From assembly GCF_030532715.1 (NCBI RefSeq), contig NZ_JAUNKO010000005.1:1-64000 (forward strand): a DNA stretch of 64,000 nucleotides, written 5' to 3'. Positions 52,659-61,105 of this stretch are shown in pieces (position 1 is the first letter of the stretch; every line of letters starts with the position of its first letter). A program made the translations under genes and the position numbers. This DNA comes from Corynebacterium sp. (lineage in GTDB: Bacteria > Actinomycetota > Actinomycetes > Mycobacteriales > Mycobacteriaceae). A model generated the notes under the pieces. It was not told the DNA's origin and made no database searches. It saw nothing but the letters and a program-made list of their open reading frames with translations.

Positions 52659-53861
52659 GTGGCGTTTGATCATTTGGTACATATCCACGAATCGGATTGG
52701 CCCGGCGTGGCCGTTGTGCCCAATGTGCGGGCGGGGAGTTTTCGCCGCGCGGAACGCGGTTTTTATCAAGTGTGTGAGCGCAACAACGTGGACATTACCG
52801 TTGAGCATGATGTGTTGTTCGCCCGCATCGCCGAAGCAGGCTGGCTTGGCCTTGCCGAGGGGTTTATGGCAGGGGAGTGGCATGCAGAAGATCTTGTCGC
52901 CACGTTGAGCACACTTCTTGCGAGTGGTTACCGCCCGAAGCGATCGTACCGCGCGGGGAGGTCCGCGCAGGTTCCGGGGGGTTCGTTGCCGGCGTCGCTG
53001 GTGGGGTTGTACGCGGGCGACGGCTACAGTCCGTTCGGAGGTGTGTTTGCCTCCGGTGTGGCTACGACGGTGCGGAATGAGCGTGACATTGACGTCACCA
53101 CCTTGGAAGACCCTGTGCATGTGGAGCGTTGCGATTTAGCCGACGCGCAGACTCGCATGGTGGATATGCTGTTGGATGCAGCTGGTGTTTCCCGAGGCAC
53201 TTATGTCGTGGATTACCCCTCTTCGGGTGGGGCATTGTCGGTTCGTGCGGCGCAGCGTGGCGCGACCGTCGATACGTGGGCGATGGATACCGGCGCCCTC
53301 GACGACCTTACCGAGCTGGTCAGCGGCGATGACGTGGAGCATTCCCTGCACATCCGGGAAATGCCCGACCACGTACTACCCCCAGAGTTGACGCGCCGCG
53401 TGTACGAGGCTGTGGTGGGTATCGGCCGCGTAGAGACCATTGGCCGTGCGCTTCGCCCCGCCTACCTGCGCAGCATTGATCAACTCTTGCTGCCGGGCGG
53501 GGTGGCGGCGCTGGGCGTGACAGTGGCTACGGAGCAGCTGGCGCCGGTGGTGCGGGAAGCCACAGAAATGCTTCGAGCGTACATTTGGCCAGCGTTGGAT
53601 TTTCCCACGCTGGAGGAGGTGTACCGCGTGGTCGATAGGGGTACTTCGCTGCGCATTACCGCGGAGGTGCACACGGGCAAGCACAACCGCATCGCGCTTG
53701 GCCTGCAGCGTTCGTTGTTCGAGGGGCGGATGCGGGAGGCGGCAGCGGCGGGCTATGACCCCGTATACCGTCGGCTGTGGCGCTACCATTTGGCGCTGCT
53801 GGAGGCATTGTTCCGCCTCGGCGTGCTCGACAGTGTGCAGCTTACTTTACGACGTCGCTAG
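52659..53861 (+). CDS. Degenerate cyclopropane-fatty-acid synthase-like protein (UfaA position)
   Basis: A 400-residue protein whose overall pattern is CFA synthase: an N-terminal SCP2-like half, RRVYEAVVGIGRVETIGRALRPAYLRSIDQLLLPGG, then AYIWPALDFPTLEEV and GYDPVYRRLWRYHLALLEALF. The key parts are missing. The SAM loop (EIGCGWG in active enzymes) reads VVDYPSSGGALS near 181, and the YSCAYF segment reads YSPFGGVF near 120. In C. glutamicum the gene beside ndh is ufaA, a putative CFA synthase. The protein here is probably catalytically dead or uses another reaction. GAGGAG sits before GTG 52659. Its end overlaps dedA by 20 bases. Confidence 0.8.
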   Translation: MAFDHLVHIHESDWPGVAVVPNVRAGSFRRAERGFYQVCERNNVDITVEHDVLFARIAEAGWLGLAEGFMAGEWHAEDLVATLSTLLASGYRPKRSYRAGRSAQVPGGSLPASLVGLYAGDGYSPFGGVFASGVATTVRNERDIDVTTLEDPVHVERCDLADAQTRMVDMLLDAAGVSRGTYVVDYPSSGGALSVRAAQRGATVDTWAMDTGALDDLTELVSGDDVEHSLHIREMPDHVLPPELTRRVYEAVVGIGRVETIGRALRPAYLRSIDQLLLPGGVAALGVTVATEQLAPVVREATEMLRAYIWPALDFPTLEEVYRVVDRGTSLRITAEVHTGKHNRIALGLQRSLFEGRMREAAAAGYDPVYRRLWRYHLALLEALFRLGVLDSVQLTLRRR

Positions 53862-54492
53862 TTTCCGGCTCCGGCCGCACCTCCTGCGTCTCGGGCTGCC
53901 GATGTTTCCACCACAACCGGATAATTTTCACCGTCATAGGGATGAATACGGTGGCGAGTCCGGCGACGATAAACCAGTGCATAAATTCCTGCACAAACGG
54001 CACGCCGCCGAGCGAATAGCCCAAAAACGTCACGCCGGCGCCCCATAAAATACTCCCAAGCACGGAGTACAGCGTGAATGCGCGATGATTCATATGCGAG
54101 AAGCCAGCAAACACGGGGGTGACAGTGCGGACAACGCCAATGAACCGAGCGAACAGCACGGTGACTACGCCGTATTTATCAAAAAAGTGGTTGGTTTTCT
54201 CTACCGCTTCTGGACCGATCCACCGCATGACGCGGCTGCGTAGTATTCGCGGCCCAGCCTTGCGGCCAATGAAAAACCCGAGTTGGTCGCCGAGCGCGGC
54301 GGCCGTGGGAATGCCGATCAAGAGGGTCCAGAGTGGGGTGAATGGTGGGTCCGCGGCGGCCATGATGCCCGCGGTAAAAAGCAATGTGTCGCCAGGAAAA
54401 ATAAAGCCGATAAGGAGGCCCGTTTCCATAAAAACAATGCCTAGAATTCCTGCCAACCCAAACGTGGTCAGCAGCATGTCAACATCGAACAC
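53842..54492 (-). CDS. DedA-family membrane protein
   Basis: A 216-residue integral membrane protein with about 5-6 helices. Family hallmarks: FMETGLLIGFIFPGDTLLFTAG near residue 21, GIPTAAALGDQLGFFIGRKAG and RFIGVVRTVTPVFAGFSHMNHRAF. DedA/VTT proteins act as flippases or lipid-homeostasis proteins (including undecaprenyl-phosphate recycling in some bacteria). The C-terminus is charged. It is convergent with the CFA-like gene and has a well-formed promoter upstream with nested palindromes. Confidence 0.9.
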   Translation of the reverse strand: MFDVDMLLTTFGLAGILGIVFMETGLLIGFIFPGDTLLFTAGIMAAADPPFTPLWTLLIGIPTAAALGDQLGFFIGRKAGPRILRSRVMRWIGPEAVEKTNHFFDKYGVVTVLFARFIGVVRTVTPVFAGFSHMNHRAFTLYSVLGSILWGAGVTFLGYSLGGVPFVQEFMHWFIVAGLATVFIPMTVKIIRLWWKHRQPETQEVRPEPETSDVVK

Positions 54493-54542
54493 AGGCGGGT
54501 ACGTATCCTTCGACTCTCGCAGTTACATAGTCAGCTAGAAAG

Positions 54543-54590
54543 ATGATAGCGTGTCACTCCGAAAACCTAAAGTGACATAATGTACATTAT
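54543..54590 (-). promoter_or_regulatory. dedA promoter with overlapping inverted repeats
   Basis: On the reverse strand TTAGGT (54570-54565) and TATCAT (54548-54543) are spaced 16 bases. The inverted repeat TGTCACT (54552-54558) / AGTGACA (54571-54577) brackets the spacer and -35 box. A perfect 14-base palindrome, ATAATGTACATTAT, lies at 54577-54590 directly upstream. This layout fits repressor binding; the regulator is unknown. Confidence 0.55.
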
Positions 54591-54624
54591 CGGCCTTATA
54601 TTTTAAGGTATGCACACGCTACTT

Positions 54625-54643
54625 TTACGTCACAGTGACGTAA
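54625..54643. repeat. Perfect 19-base palindrome TTACGTCAC-A-GTGACGTAA
   Basis: Arms of 9 bases around one central A, lying 5 bases after the stop of the small membrane protein gene. It repeats the GTCAC/GTGAC half-sites of the dedA operator, so it may bind the same protein; folding as a terminator hairpin is less likely because no T run follows on the reverse strand. Confidence 0.55.
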
Positions 54644-54647
54644 TTTA

Positions 54648-54809
54648 TTAGCGTTGCCGGTAAGCCTGCACAAGCTGCACTGAGGTTAGTATCATCAATG
54701 CAGCGCCGATCGCCGCCACCCACGGCATATTGCTGTACACCATGTAGCCTGTAAATACGAGCAATACGACGATGCGCAACCACAGCGCCGGAATCAACTT
54801 CGAAATCAT
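54648..54809 (-). CDS. 53-residue two-helix membrane protein coupled to YceI
   Basis: Begins MISKLIPALWLRIVVLLVFTG and ends VQLVQAYRQR. Two hydrophobic segments (about residues 10-24 and 31-45) separated by SNMPWVA make a small integral membrane protein with a positive C-terminus. Its ATG overlaps the yceI stop (ATGA, 54809-54806), a translational coupling that supports a real gene. I know no named family. Confidence 0.68.
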   Translation of the reverse strand: MISKLIPALWLRIVVLLVFTGYMVYSNMPWVAAIGAALMILTSVQLVQAYRQR

Positions 54810-55501
54810 TGCGCATCATCTTTCTTCTCAAACGTCAGCCGAATGTTCAGCTCGCCGGTTTCATCAATCTTCGCCGCAACAAACTCTGGTGTCTCCACGC
54901 CGAAGTCCAACCGGTTGATTGGCACCGTGCCGGCGATGACAAGACGCTGCGCCGTGCGCAGCACCTCAAACTCTCCAGAGACTTCGCGGGATGCGCCGTG
55001 CAATTGCAGATTGCCAATGACGCGAGCCTTGCCGGTCGAGCCATCGTCAGGAATGTTGCTCAGCTCCGCAGCCTGAGTCAGCTGAAACGTCGCCGTCGGA
55101 TAGTCATCCGTATGGAGCAAGCTGCGGCGCACGTTAATATCACGTTGCTCCACGTCCGTATGCAACGTGGTCATATCAACTACTATTTCGCCGGATGTGA
55201 GCCGCGTGCCCGCAATCTGAATCTGTCCATCCACGTTGCGTGTGCTGCCAGAGGTTGACCTCGGCTCGCCGGGCAGAATTTCAAAAAACGTGTAGCCCAC
55301 CGACGTCGTGTTCGCGCCGCTGCCATCAACAACATTCCATGTGCCTTGCAGATCCGTGGACGCCCCAACCGCATTGGACGCGTTCAGCCCGCCGGTTTTA
55401 ATGCCAGGATCAGTCAAAGCCTTGTACGCTACCGGTCCGACGCTTGCCAGCGCGAGCACAATGATGGCAATAACGGTCAGTACAAGGAACGGCTTCTTCA
55501 T
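54806..55501 (-). CDS. YceI-family lipid-binding protein
   Basis: A 231-residue exported protein: one N-terminal helix (VLTVIAIIVLALASVGPVAY), then a lipocalin-like YceI beta barrel. LQGTWNVVDGSGANTTSVGYTFFEI, TSGEIVVDMTTLHTDVEQRDINVRRSLLHTDDYPTATF and LDFGVETPEF show the family pattern. YceI proteins bind polyisoprenoids and may carry lipid-soluble molecules in the envelope. An ATG at 55510 is possible. It is followed by the coupled small membrane protein. Confidence 0.87.
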   Translation of the reverse strand: MKKPFLVLTVIAIIVLALASVGPVAYKALTDPGIKTGGLNASNAVGASTDLQGTWNVVDGSGANTTSVGYTFFEILPGEPRSTSGSTRNVDGQIQIAGTRLTSGEIVVDMTTLHTDVEQRDINVRRSLLHTDDYPTATFQLTQAAELSNIPDDGSTGKARVIGNLQLHGASREVSGEFEVLRTAQRLVIAGTVPINRLDFGVETPEFVAAKIDETGELNIRLTFEKKDDAQ

Positions 55502-55524
55502 ATCCAGCATCCTATCCGACGTGG

Positions 55525-55854
55525 TTAGTACGAATTTTCAATAGTCTTAGCTAGCTGAATTAATTCATTGCATAGCTGTTGAAGCTCCTTATTGTCAGGT
55601 TCTTCATCCTGCAGCGCCACATGAATATCTTCCGCGGAACAACGTAGAGCAAATAGGCGATCATGAAACTGTTCCAACTGTTCAGGGGTAAAATGAATCC
55701 CCTCGGCTGGAATGTTTTTGCCCGTTCGATGGTTGCGTTGTTCGTAGGCACGTTGGCGGCACGAGCGACTACAATATCGCCTGGGTCGCCCGCGGCCACG
55801 TGATACGTCAATGGGCTTTCCGCACCATTCGCATCGTTTTTCAATCGCCTCCAC
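55525..55854 (-). CDS. Small zinc-ribbon protein
   Basis: A 109-residue protein with four cysteines in zinc-finger spacing: CEWCGKPID near the start, then RRYCSRSCRQRAYEQR. Two CxxC-type pairs, basic flanks and a helical C-terminus suggest a nucleic-acid-binding protein. GTG 55854 was chosen because a TAGGGT box ends 7 bases upstream, which makes it leaderless. It lies divergent from rbpA across a short gap. Related small proteins are common in actinobacteria; no function is known to me. Confidence 0.7.
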   Translation of the reverse strand: MEAIEKRCEWCGKPIDVSRGRGRPRRYCSRSCRQRAYEQRNHRTGKNIPAEGIHFTPEQLEQFHDRLFALRCSAEDIHVALQDEEPDNKELQQLCNELIQLAKTIENSY

Positions 55855-55887
55855 ACGCCCAACCCTAGCCCACGTGCCGCGGTTGGT

Positions 55888-55893
55888 TATAGT
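55888..55893 (+). promoter_or_regulatory. Possible rbpA -10 box
   Basis: TATAGT at 55888-55893, about 48 bases before ATG 55941. AAGGA at 55923-55927 could be the ribosome binding site though its spacing is wide. Confidence 0.35.
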
Positions 55894-55940
55894 GGAGGGA
55901 TACACCAACCACTATTGAGGGTAAGGACGGATTAACCTCT

Positions 55941-56324
55941 ATGGCAGATCGCGTACTTCGTGGCAGCCGCATGGGCGCCGTGAGCTATGAGACAGACCGC
56001 GACCACGACTTGGCACCCCGCCAAATGGTCAAGTACCGTACCGAAGCCGGTGAAATCTTCGAAGTCCCCTTTGCCGACGATGCCGAAATTCCCGGCACCT
56101 GGATGTGCAAGAACGGCCAGTTGGGCACACTCGTCGAAGGCGAAGGCATTGAAGCCAAGCCCGTGAAACCCCCGCGCACCCACTGGGACATGCTGCGGGA
56201 ACGCCGCACTATTGAAGAACTCGACGTGCTCCTCGAAGAGCGTATCGAGCTGTTGCGCAAGCGGCGCCGCAACGCCGCACGCTTGCTTAAACAGCAACAG
56301 GAGGAAGCCGAAAAGAACGGCTAA
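55941..56324 (+). CDS. rbpA: RNA polymerase-binding protein RbpA
   Basis: A 127-residue actinobacterial transcription factor that binds RNA polymerase and sigma A and stabilises open complexes. Recognisable: basic start MADRVLRGSRMGAVSYETDR, core FEVPFADDAEIPGTWMCKNG, then the sigma-interacting helix (HWDMLRERRTIEELDVLLEERIELLR). A classic terminator follows at 56332. Confidence 0.95.
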   Translation: MADRVLRGSRMGAVSYETDRDHDLAPRQMVKYRTEAGEIFEVPFADDAEIPGTWMCKNGQLGTLVEGEGIEAKPVKPPRTHWDMLRERRTIEELDVLLEERIELLRKRRRNAARLLKQQQEEAEKNG

Positions 56325-56331
56325 GTACCAG

Positions 56332-56352
56332 GGCACCGAAAGGTGCCCTTTC
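56332..56352 (+). terminator. Terminator of rbpA
   Basis: GGGCACC (56332-56338), loop GAAA, GGTGCCC (56343-56349), then TTT. A perfect 7-bp stem with a GNRA-type loop, 7 bases after the rbpA stop. It is also close to the end of the convergent ppm1 gene and may serve both. Confidence 0.85.
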
Positions 56353-56354
56353 CC

Positions 56355-57152
56355 CTAGCTGCGTTTACGCAATTTGCCCCATTGGTAGCGGGCAATCTTT
56401 GAAGTTTCCTTCGTAATCTCCCGCAATTGCGAGCCGCGGTGCGCCAAACCCCAGCGGGTCACCTCCACCAACGAGTCCTTCACAAAAGAGCCATCCAATT
56501 TCGATTCGCCGATTTCGCGTTCGGTAAATGTGATGGGCACTTCGCGGACGTCGAACCCGTCGCGCACGGCGCGCCACGCCAAATCCACCTGAAAAATGTA
56601 GCCAGCGTTGGACAATTCGTCCAAATCTAAAGCCTCAAGCAATTGGCGCCGGTACGCGCGATAACCGGCGGTCATATCGGACAGCCCAGCGCCCAGCGCG
56701 AGGGAAATGTAGATATTGCCGCCTTTGGACAAAATCCACCGCTTCTTTGGCCAGTTCACTACCTTGCCGCCTGGCACATAGCGGGATCCGATCACGAGGT
56801 CCGCGCCTCGATCGACCTCAGTGAGCAGCAGGTGAAGTTGTTCAGGCGCGTGGGAACCATCCGCATCCATCTCGCACAGCACTTGGTAGTCCCGCTCGAG
56901 CCCCCACTGGAATCCCGCGACATACGCACCGCACAGGCCGCCCTTGCCTTCCCGGTGCAGGACGTGAAGGTGCTGGTCCTCGGCTGCGAGCTTGTCCGCC
57001 AACGCTCCGGTACCGTCGGGGCTGTTGTCGTCGACGATAAGAACGTCAACGTTGGGGGCGGCGGAACGGACGCGACCGATGATGAGTGGCAGGTTATCCA
57101 GCTCGTTGTAGGTCGGGATGATGACCAACGTGCGGTCGCTGGGATTGCTCAT
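56355..57152 (-). CDS. ppm1: Polyprenol monophosphomannose synthase Ppm1
   Basis: A 265-residue GT2 glycosyltransferase. [13 protein letters not shown] near residue 11; [13 protein letters not shown] with the nucleotide-binding Asps; [13 protein letters not shown] (DxD-like); [25 protein letters not shown]. It moves mannose from GDP-mannose to polyprenyl phosphate for lipoarabinomannan and protein mannosylation. In M. tuberculosis it is fused to an Lnt domain. In C. glutamicum the two are separate genes, as here, but lnt overlaps this start by 59 bases. Confidence 0.93.
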   Translation of the reverse strand: MSNPSDRTLVIIPTYNELDNLPLIIGRVRSAAPNVDVLIVDDNSPDGTGALADKLAAEDQHLHVLHREGKGGLCGAYVAGFQWGLERDYQVLCEMDADGSHAPEQLHLLLTEVDRGADLVIGSRYVPGGKVVNWPKKRWILSKGGNIYISLALGAGLSDMTAGYRAYRRQLLEALDLDELSNAGYIFQVDLAWRAVRDGFDVREVPITFTEREIGESKLDGSFVKDSLVEVTRWGLAHRGSQLREITKETSKIARYQWGKLRKRS

Positions 57153-58608
57153 GGGTGTTCGTCTCCTTTGATTTGCGGGCATACAGCACTGCTGCGGACG
57201 CAAGCAATGCCCCCATGATACCCATTGTGTACTCAATGAATGAACCGAAGCGGGCCGCAATAGTCTTCGAGTCCTTGAGCGGAAGCTCCGCAATCAATGT
57301 GCCCGACTCGAATATTTGTGTGTGTTGCGTGACGGTGCCGTCCGGTTGCACAATCGCGGACACCCCAGACGTGGCGGCAACAACCACCGCCCGATCCAAC
57401 TCCAGTGCCCGCATGCGACTCATGGCGAGCTGCTGGTAGGTCATGTCGGTAAACCCGAATGTAGCGTTATTTGTGGGACTGGTCAGGATCTGCGCCCCAT
57501 TGCGCACCGCTTCCCTACCCGCCGGGTCGAATGCAATTTCGTAGCAGGTGGCAATGCCTACGGCAACATCGTCCATATGTACAACGCCGCTACCGTCGCC
57601 GGGCTGGAAATTCCCAGCCAAGTCCACAAACTTGGAAAACATGCGGAAGAACTCCCGCATGGGCATAGTTTCCCCAAACGGCTGCAAGAACTTCTTATGG
57701 TGCCAATCCCCTACCCCATCTTCCGGGTCAAACACCACCATGGTGTTGCGCAACCCAACCTCGTCGCGCGTAATCGTGCCCACCAAGACCGGAGCCTGTG
57801 CGTGGCGCACCGCGGCGTCGATACCCGCGCGTGCTTCGGCGTCCGCGAAAGGGTTTACGTCGGAGGAATTTTCCGGCCATATTACCAAGTCAACGGGCTC
57901 ATCAAGGCGCTGCGTCTCCGCCACGTGATTGGCCAAAACCGCGCGCCGCTGAGCATTAAAATCCAAGCCCAAGCGGGGAACATTGCCCTGAATCGCCGCT
58001 ACCTTCACCGTGCCAGTCTGCTCCCCTACCTGCATAAAACTCAGCGCCGTGCCCAGCGCAAGCGGAACGATCAGGTACACCGCGCCCCACACGCGCGGCT
58101 TACGCAGCAACAACGCTAAGCCCGCGCCCGAAATCGCCAACATCGCGGTGACGAGCGCCGGCCCGCCGATCGGGGCGAACCATTGCAAGGCGCCACCGAG
58201 TTGCCCCCACGCCGCACGAGTCCACGGGAAACCGCCAAACGGCCACGAGCTTCGCAGCCACTCCACCGCCACCACCCAAAGCGAAAACGCAATCGGGCCG
58301 AAGCGCGGCCAACGCACCAAAAGCACACCAAAGGCGCCGAGGAGAATCGAATACAGTGACTCCGTAAGCGCCAGCGCGATATACGGTAGCGGGCCGACAA
58401 ATTCCCCAATCCACGGCAGCAGCAATAAATACGTGACCACGCCGTGGACCCACCCAAACAACGCACCTTGGCGCTTCGAACGGGCGCGGAGCAGCACGAA
58501 ATACAACAATCCCATGCCCGCGATACCCGCTGGCCACCAGCCGATCGGTTGGGTCGCGGCGTACATGAACACCCCGGATGCTGCGGCGAGCAGCAACGTC
58601 AGGATCAC
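57094..58608 (-). CDS. lnt: Apolipoprotein N-acyltransferase Lnt
   Basis: A 504-residue enzyme: N-terminal ~200 residues with 6-7 membrane helices, then a nitrilase-like catalytic domain (about 210-460). [13 protein letters not shown] carries the catalytic Glu, [14 protein letters not shown] the Lys, and [11 protein letters not shown] the Cys. It N-acylates lipoproteins at the outer face of the membrane. Its C-terminal end overlaps ppm1 by 59 bases in another frame, a trace of the close link that became a fusion in mycobacteria. It overlaps fxsA by 4 bases. Confidence 0.92.
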   Translation of the reverse strand: MILTLLLAAASGVFMYAATQPIGWWPAGIAGMGLLYFVLLRARSKRQGALFGWVHGVVTYLLLLPWIGEFVGPLPYIALALTESLYSILLGAFGVLLVRWPRFGPIAFSLWVVAVEWLRSSWPFGGFPWTRAAWGQLGGALQWFAPIGGPALVTAMLAISGAGLALLLRKPRVWGAVYLIVPLALGTALSFMQVGEQTGTVKVAAIQGNVPRLGLDFNAQRRAVLANHVAETQRLDEPVDLVIWPENSSDVNPFADAEARAGIDAAVRHAQAPVLVGTITRDEVGLRNTMVVFDPEDGVGDWHHKKFLQPFGETMPMREFFRMFSKFVDLAGNFQPGDGSGVVHMDDVAVGIATCYEIAFDPAGREAVRNGAQILTSPTNNATFGFTDMTYQQLAMSRMRALELDRAVVVAATSGVSAIVQPDGTVTQHTQIFESGTLIAELPLKDSKTIAARFGSFIEYTMGIMGALLASAAVLYARKSKETNTHEQSQRPHVGHHPDLQRAG

Positions 58609-59126
58609 TTAAAATCCTCCGGACGGGCCTTGTCCGCCCAAGACTGGATTTCCTCCTCCGTGGGATTGGGCTCCGCAGGTTTCGGGCTTGGCGCGGAATC
58701 AATAAAGGAACCGTAGGTGTTGCCGTAGCGGCTCGTGGCCACGAAACTCCGTACGCCCATTTCTTCGATTCGGGCGCGCACTTTCTTAGCCAAGATCTTC
58801 CGCGCAATCGCACGGGTGGGCGGCAGGATAAGCAGCAACCCAATAACGGTGGAAACAAACCCCGGCAGGGCGACCAACACCGAGCCGGCCGCCAGCAAAC
58901 CGTAATCCCCAGCGAGCTGGCCGGGGGTGCTCCGCCCTTGGGAAGCAACCAGCGCGATGCGGCGCATCTCAAAGGCGGCAAGGAATAAGCCGCCGAAGAA
59001 ACAAGCGACCAACAGCAGGAGCGCCCACCCGACACCCAGCCAGGTGGCCATGCCCCAAAACGCGAGCATTTCGAAAATGATATACGGGATAGCAATAATC
59101 AATGGCACACCGTCAAGATTACCCAT
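58605..59126 (-). CDS. fxsA: FxsA-family membrane protein
   Basis: A 173-residue protein with about 3-4 membrane helices (PYIIFEMLAFWGMATWLGVG, LLLVACFFGGLFLAAFE, LLAAGSVLVALPGFVSTVIGLLLILPP) matching the FxsA/YeaF family, named for suppression of phage T7 exclusion by F in E. coli; the physiological role is unknown. The C-terminal tail is soluble and acidic. First gene of the fxsA-lnt-ppm1 unit. Confidence 0.87.
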   Translation of the reverse strand: MGNLDGVPLIIAIPYIIFEMLAFWGMATWLGVGWALLLLVACFFGGLFLAAFEMRRIALVASQGRSTPGQLAGDYGLLAAGSVLVALPGFVSTVIGLLLILPPTRAIARKILAKKVRARIEEMGVRSFVATSRYGNTYGSFIDSAPSPKPAEPNPTEEEIQSWADKARPEDFK

Positions 59127-59193
59127 TTTGGGATGCGCGCTAGCAACGGCGGCTGTAGCGTGAAACTATGGGTAAAAAACTGAAGCAAAACCA

Positions 59194-60147
59194 TTGCGTT
59201 GGTGGTTGCGGCGCGTGGTAATTGTCGCCTGCATCCTCGCTGCGATTTTCGGGGTGGGCGGTTTGCTTCAACGGGAGGCGGATGTGGGGAAATTTCGCAC
59301 CGCTGAAGGCTATGCGGCATACAAACGTGAGTACGATGCCGCGCTTGCGGATATGCCGACACCCAAACGTGTGTTGGACGTACCTACGGATTTCGGCACC
59401 GTGCACGCCTACGAATGGAGCACCCCGGAAACCGCACACAGCGTACCGGTGGTATTGCTTCCCGGGCGGGCTTCGGGGGCTCCCATGTGGGCAGAAAACC
59501 TGGCGGGATTTGCGCGCCAGCATCGAGTCATCGCCTTCGACGCCATTGGCGACGCCGGCCTGTCCACACAACGCATCCCGCTCACCGACACGACGCAACA
59601 GGCCCAATGGGTACACCAAACCCTCATGGAACTCGCCCCCAAAGGCGCGCACATTGTCGGCCATTCCTTTGGCGGCGCGACCGCTGCCACCTATGCCCAC
59701 CAATATCCCGACGATGTGAAAACCTTGACTCTTCTCGAACCGGCGTTTGTGTTTAGCTATCCGCCGGCGAGCGTGCTGGGGTGGTCTGCGATTACGCAAT
59801 TGCCTGGGTTACCGCAGTCGGCGCGGGAATATGCGCTTAGCAAAATCTCGGGGTCTGAGTATTCCGCGGAAACGCCGGTGGCCCGCATGATCGACGTTGG
59901 ATCGAAGGAGTATTCGGCGGCCTTACCCACCCCGCATCCGCTTATCAAACAGGAAGCCGCTGAGCTGCGCATGCCGGTCTATGTGGCCATTGCGGGCAAA
60001 TTTTCGCTCGCTGGTAGTGCGGATATCGCAAAAGAGCTTATCCCCCACGCGCACGTCAAGGTGTGGCCAGATACTACGCACTCGCTGCCCATGGAAGTGG
60101 CCAGCCCGCTCGCCGACGAACTCGCCGAATTTTGGGGCCAGTCTTAG
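59194..60147 (+). CDS. Membrane-anchored alpha/beta hydrolase
   Basis: A ~317-residue hydrolase with an N-terminal signal anchor (VVIVACILAAIFGVGGLL), oxyanion region LLPGRASGAPMWA, nucleophile GHSFGG and a C-terminal His in DTTHSLPME. Probably exported and membrane-bound; the substrate is unknown. TTG 59194 is the most upstream start; TTG 59206 and GTG 59215 are alternatives and no clear ribosome binding site decides. The stop shares TTAG with the convergent macrodomain gene. Confidence 0.82.
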   Translation: MRWWLRRVVIVACILAAIFGVGGLLQREADVGKFRTAEGYAAYKREYDAALADMPTPKRVLDVPTDFGTVHAYEWSTPETAHSVPVVLLPGRASGAPMWAENLAGFARQHRVIAFDAIGDAGLSTQRIPLTDTTQQAQWVHQTLMELAPKGAHIVGHSFGGATAATYAHQYPDDVKTLTLLEPAFVFSYPPASVLGWSAITQLPGLPQSAREYALSKISGSEYSAETPVARMIDVGSKEYSAALPTPHPLIKQEAAELRMPVYVAIAGKFSLAGSADIAKELIPHAHVKVWPDTTHSLPMEVASPLADELAEFWGQS

Positions 60148-60650
60148 CCCAGCGCTTGCTGATACAACCGGTGATTTTCCTGGTCAAAGCAGACGAAAAG
60201 CACCCGCTGCACGCAATGCGCGGAAAACTCCCGCACCGCCGTTATCGCGATGGGCGCGGCGAGTTCCTTGGGGAAGCCGTACACCCCAGTAGAGATATTG
60301 GGAAACGCCACGCTTGTTACGCCGAGGTCTTCGGCTACCAGCAGGCTATTGGCGTAGCACTGCGCAAGCAGCGTCTCCTCGTTGTGGCTACCGCCCATCC
60401 ATGTTGGTCCCACTGTGTGGATAATGTGCTGCACGGGCAATAACCCACCGCTGGTGGCCACCGCTTGACCTACCCGGCATCCGCCCTGCCGATTGCGGAT
60501 CGCCCGACATTCCTCCACTAGGCTGGGACCGGCTTTGCGGTGGATCGCGCCATCAACGCCACCACCGCCGACGAGCCTGGTGTTCGCGGCGTTGACAATC
60601 GCGTCGACGCGTACCGTCGTGATATCACCGCGCATCACTTCGAGTTTCAT
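60144..60650 (-). CDS. Macrodomain protein, possible ADP-ribose hydrolase
   Basis: A 168-residue single macrodomain. KLEVMRGDITTVRVDAIVNAAN at the start (Asp and Asn contact ADP-ribose), GGGGVDGAIHRKAG forms the phosphate loop, and AFPNISTGVYGFPKELA the second loop. Many bacterial macrodomains remove ADP-ribose or deacetylate O-acetyl-ADP-ribose. ATG 60650 was chosen; ATG 60662 would overlap the next gene's end. It sits beside an unrecognised small acidic protein. Confidence 0.9.
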   Translation of the reverse strand: MKLEVMRGDITTVRVDAIVNAANTRLVGGGGVDGAIHRKAGPSLVEECRAIRNRQGGCRVGQAVATSGGLLPVQHIIHTVGPTWMGGSHNEETLLAQCYANSLLVAEDLGVTSVAFPNISTGVYGFPKELAAPIAITAVREFSAHCVQRVLFVCFDQENHRLYQQALG

Positions 60651-60655
60651 GGCAC

Positions 60656-61105
60656 TTAGCATTCCAGGGTGACGTTAATAACCTCAAAGTGCGGGTTGAA
60701 GTGTACGGCGGGCCAATAGCCGTCCTCGAATCTGCCCATGAGGTCTACCATGTGCACGATGGTGGTTTCTAGGTTGAACTCCAACGACGCTTCAAATTCG
60801 TCTGGGTCGACTTCGGCGTCTTCTTCGTCTGCAAACACCTGCACTACCGCTTCCGCAGCACGGAGTTTCAGCGGCTCCATTTGTTGGCAGACTAGGTCAA
60901 CGCGTGGGAGAAGCCCAATGACTGATTCCGTGTCGAGGTAGCGATCCCAATCTCGGAATACCACGTAGCATTTCCCGAGTGTAGTGATGACCTCCCCCGT
61001 GTATTCCGGCCAAGTTACCCGGTCGCCTTCGGGCGTGAAGACCTCACTGCGCCGAAAGCCGCCTAAGCCCGGCAGTTCGACCAGTTCGTCCTTCCTGATA
61101 TTCAC
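60656..61105 (-). CDS. Unrecognised acidic protein, 149 residues
   Basis: Begins MNIRKDELVELPGLGGFRRSEVF. The middle holds an acidic stretch (FADEEDAEVDPDEFEASLEF), and the C-terminus GRFEDGYWPAVHFNPHFEVINVTLEC is strand-rich. No signal peptide, membrane segment or known motif. It starts just upstream of the macrodomain gene on the same strand with a 5-base gap, so the two may work together; the partner role is inference. Confidence 0.7.
   Translation of the reverse strand: MNIRKDELVELPGLGGFRRSEVFTPEGDRVTWPEYTGEVITTLGKCYVVFRDWDRYLDTESVIGLLPRVDLVCQQMEPLKLRAAEAVVQVFADEEDAEVDPDEFEASLEFNLETTIVHMVDLMGRFEDGYWPAVHFNPHFEVINVTLEC

Noticed and set aside
54625..54831. A 68-residue reverse-strand ORF overlapping the small membrane protein
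   Set aside because: It is the shifted frame of the coupled two-helix gene, with charged sequence and no start signal.
59167..59221. A 17-residue ORF starting ATG 59167 before the alpha/beta hydrolase
   Set aside because: Out of frame with the hydrolase, no ribosome binding site, composition not convincing; could be a leader peptide but nothing supports it.
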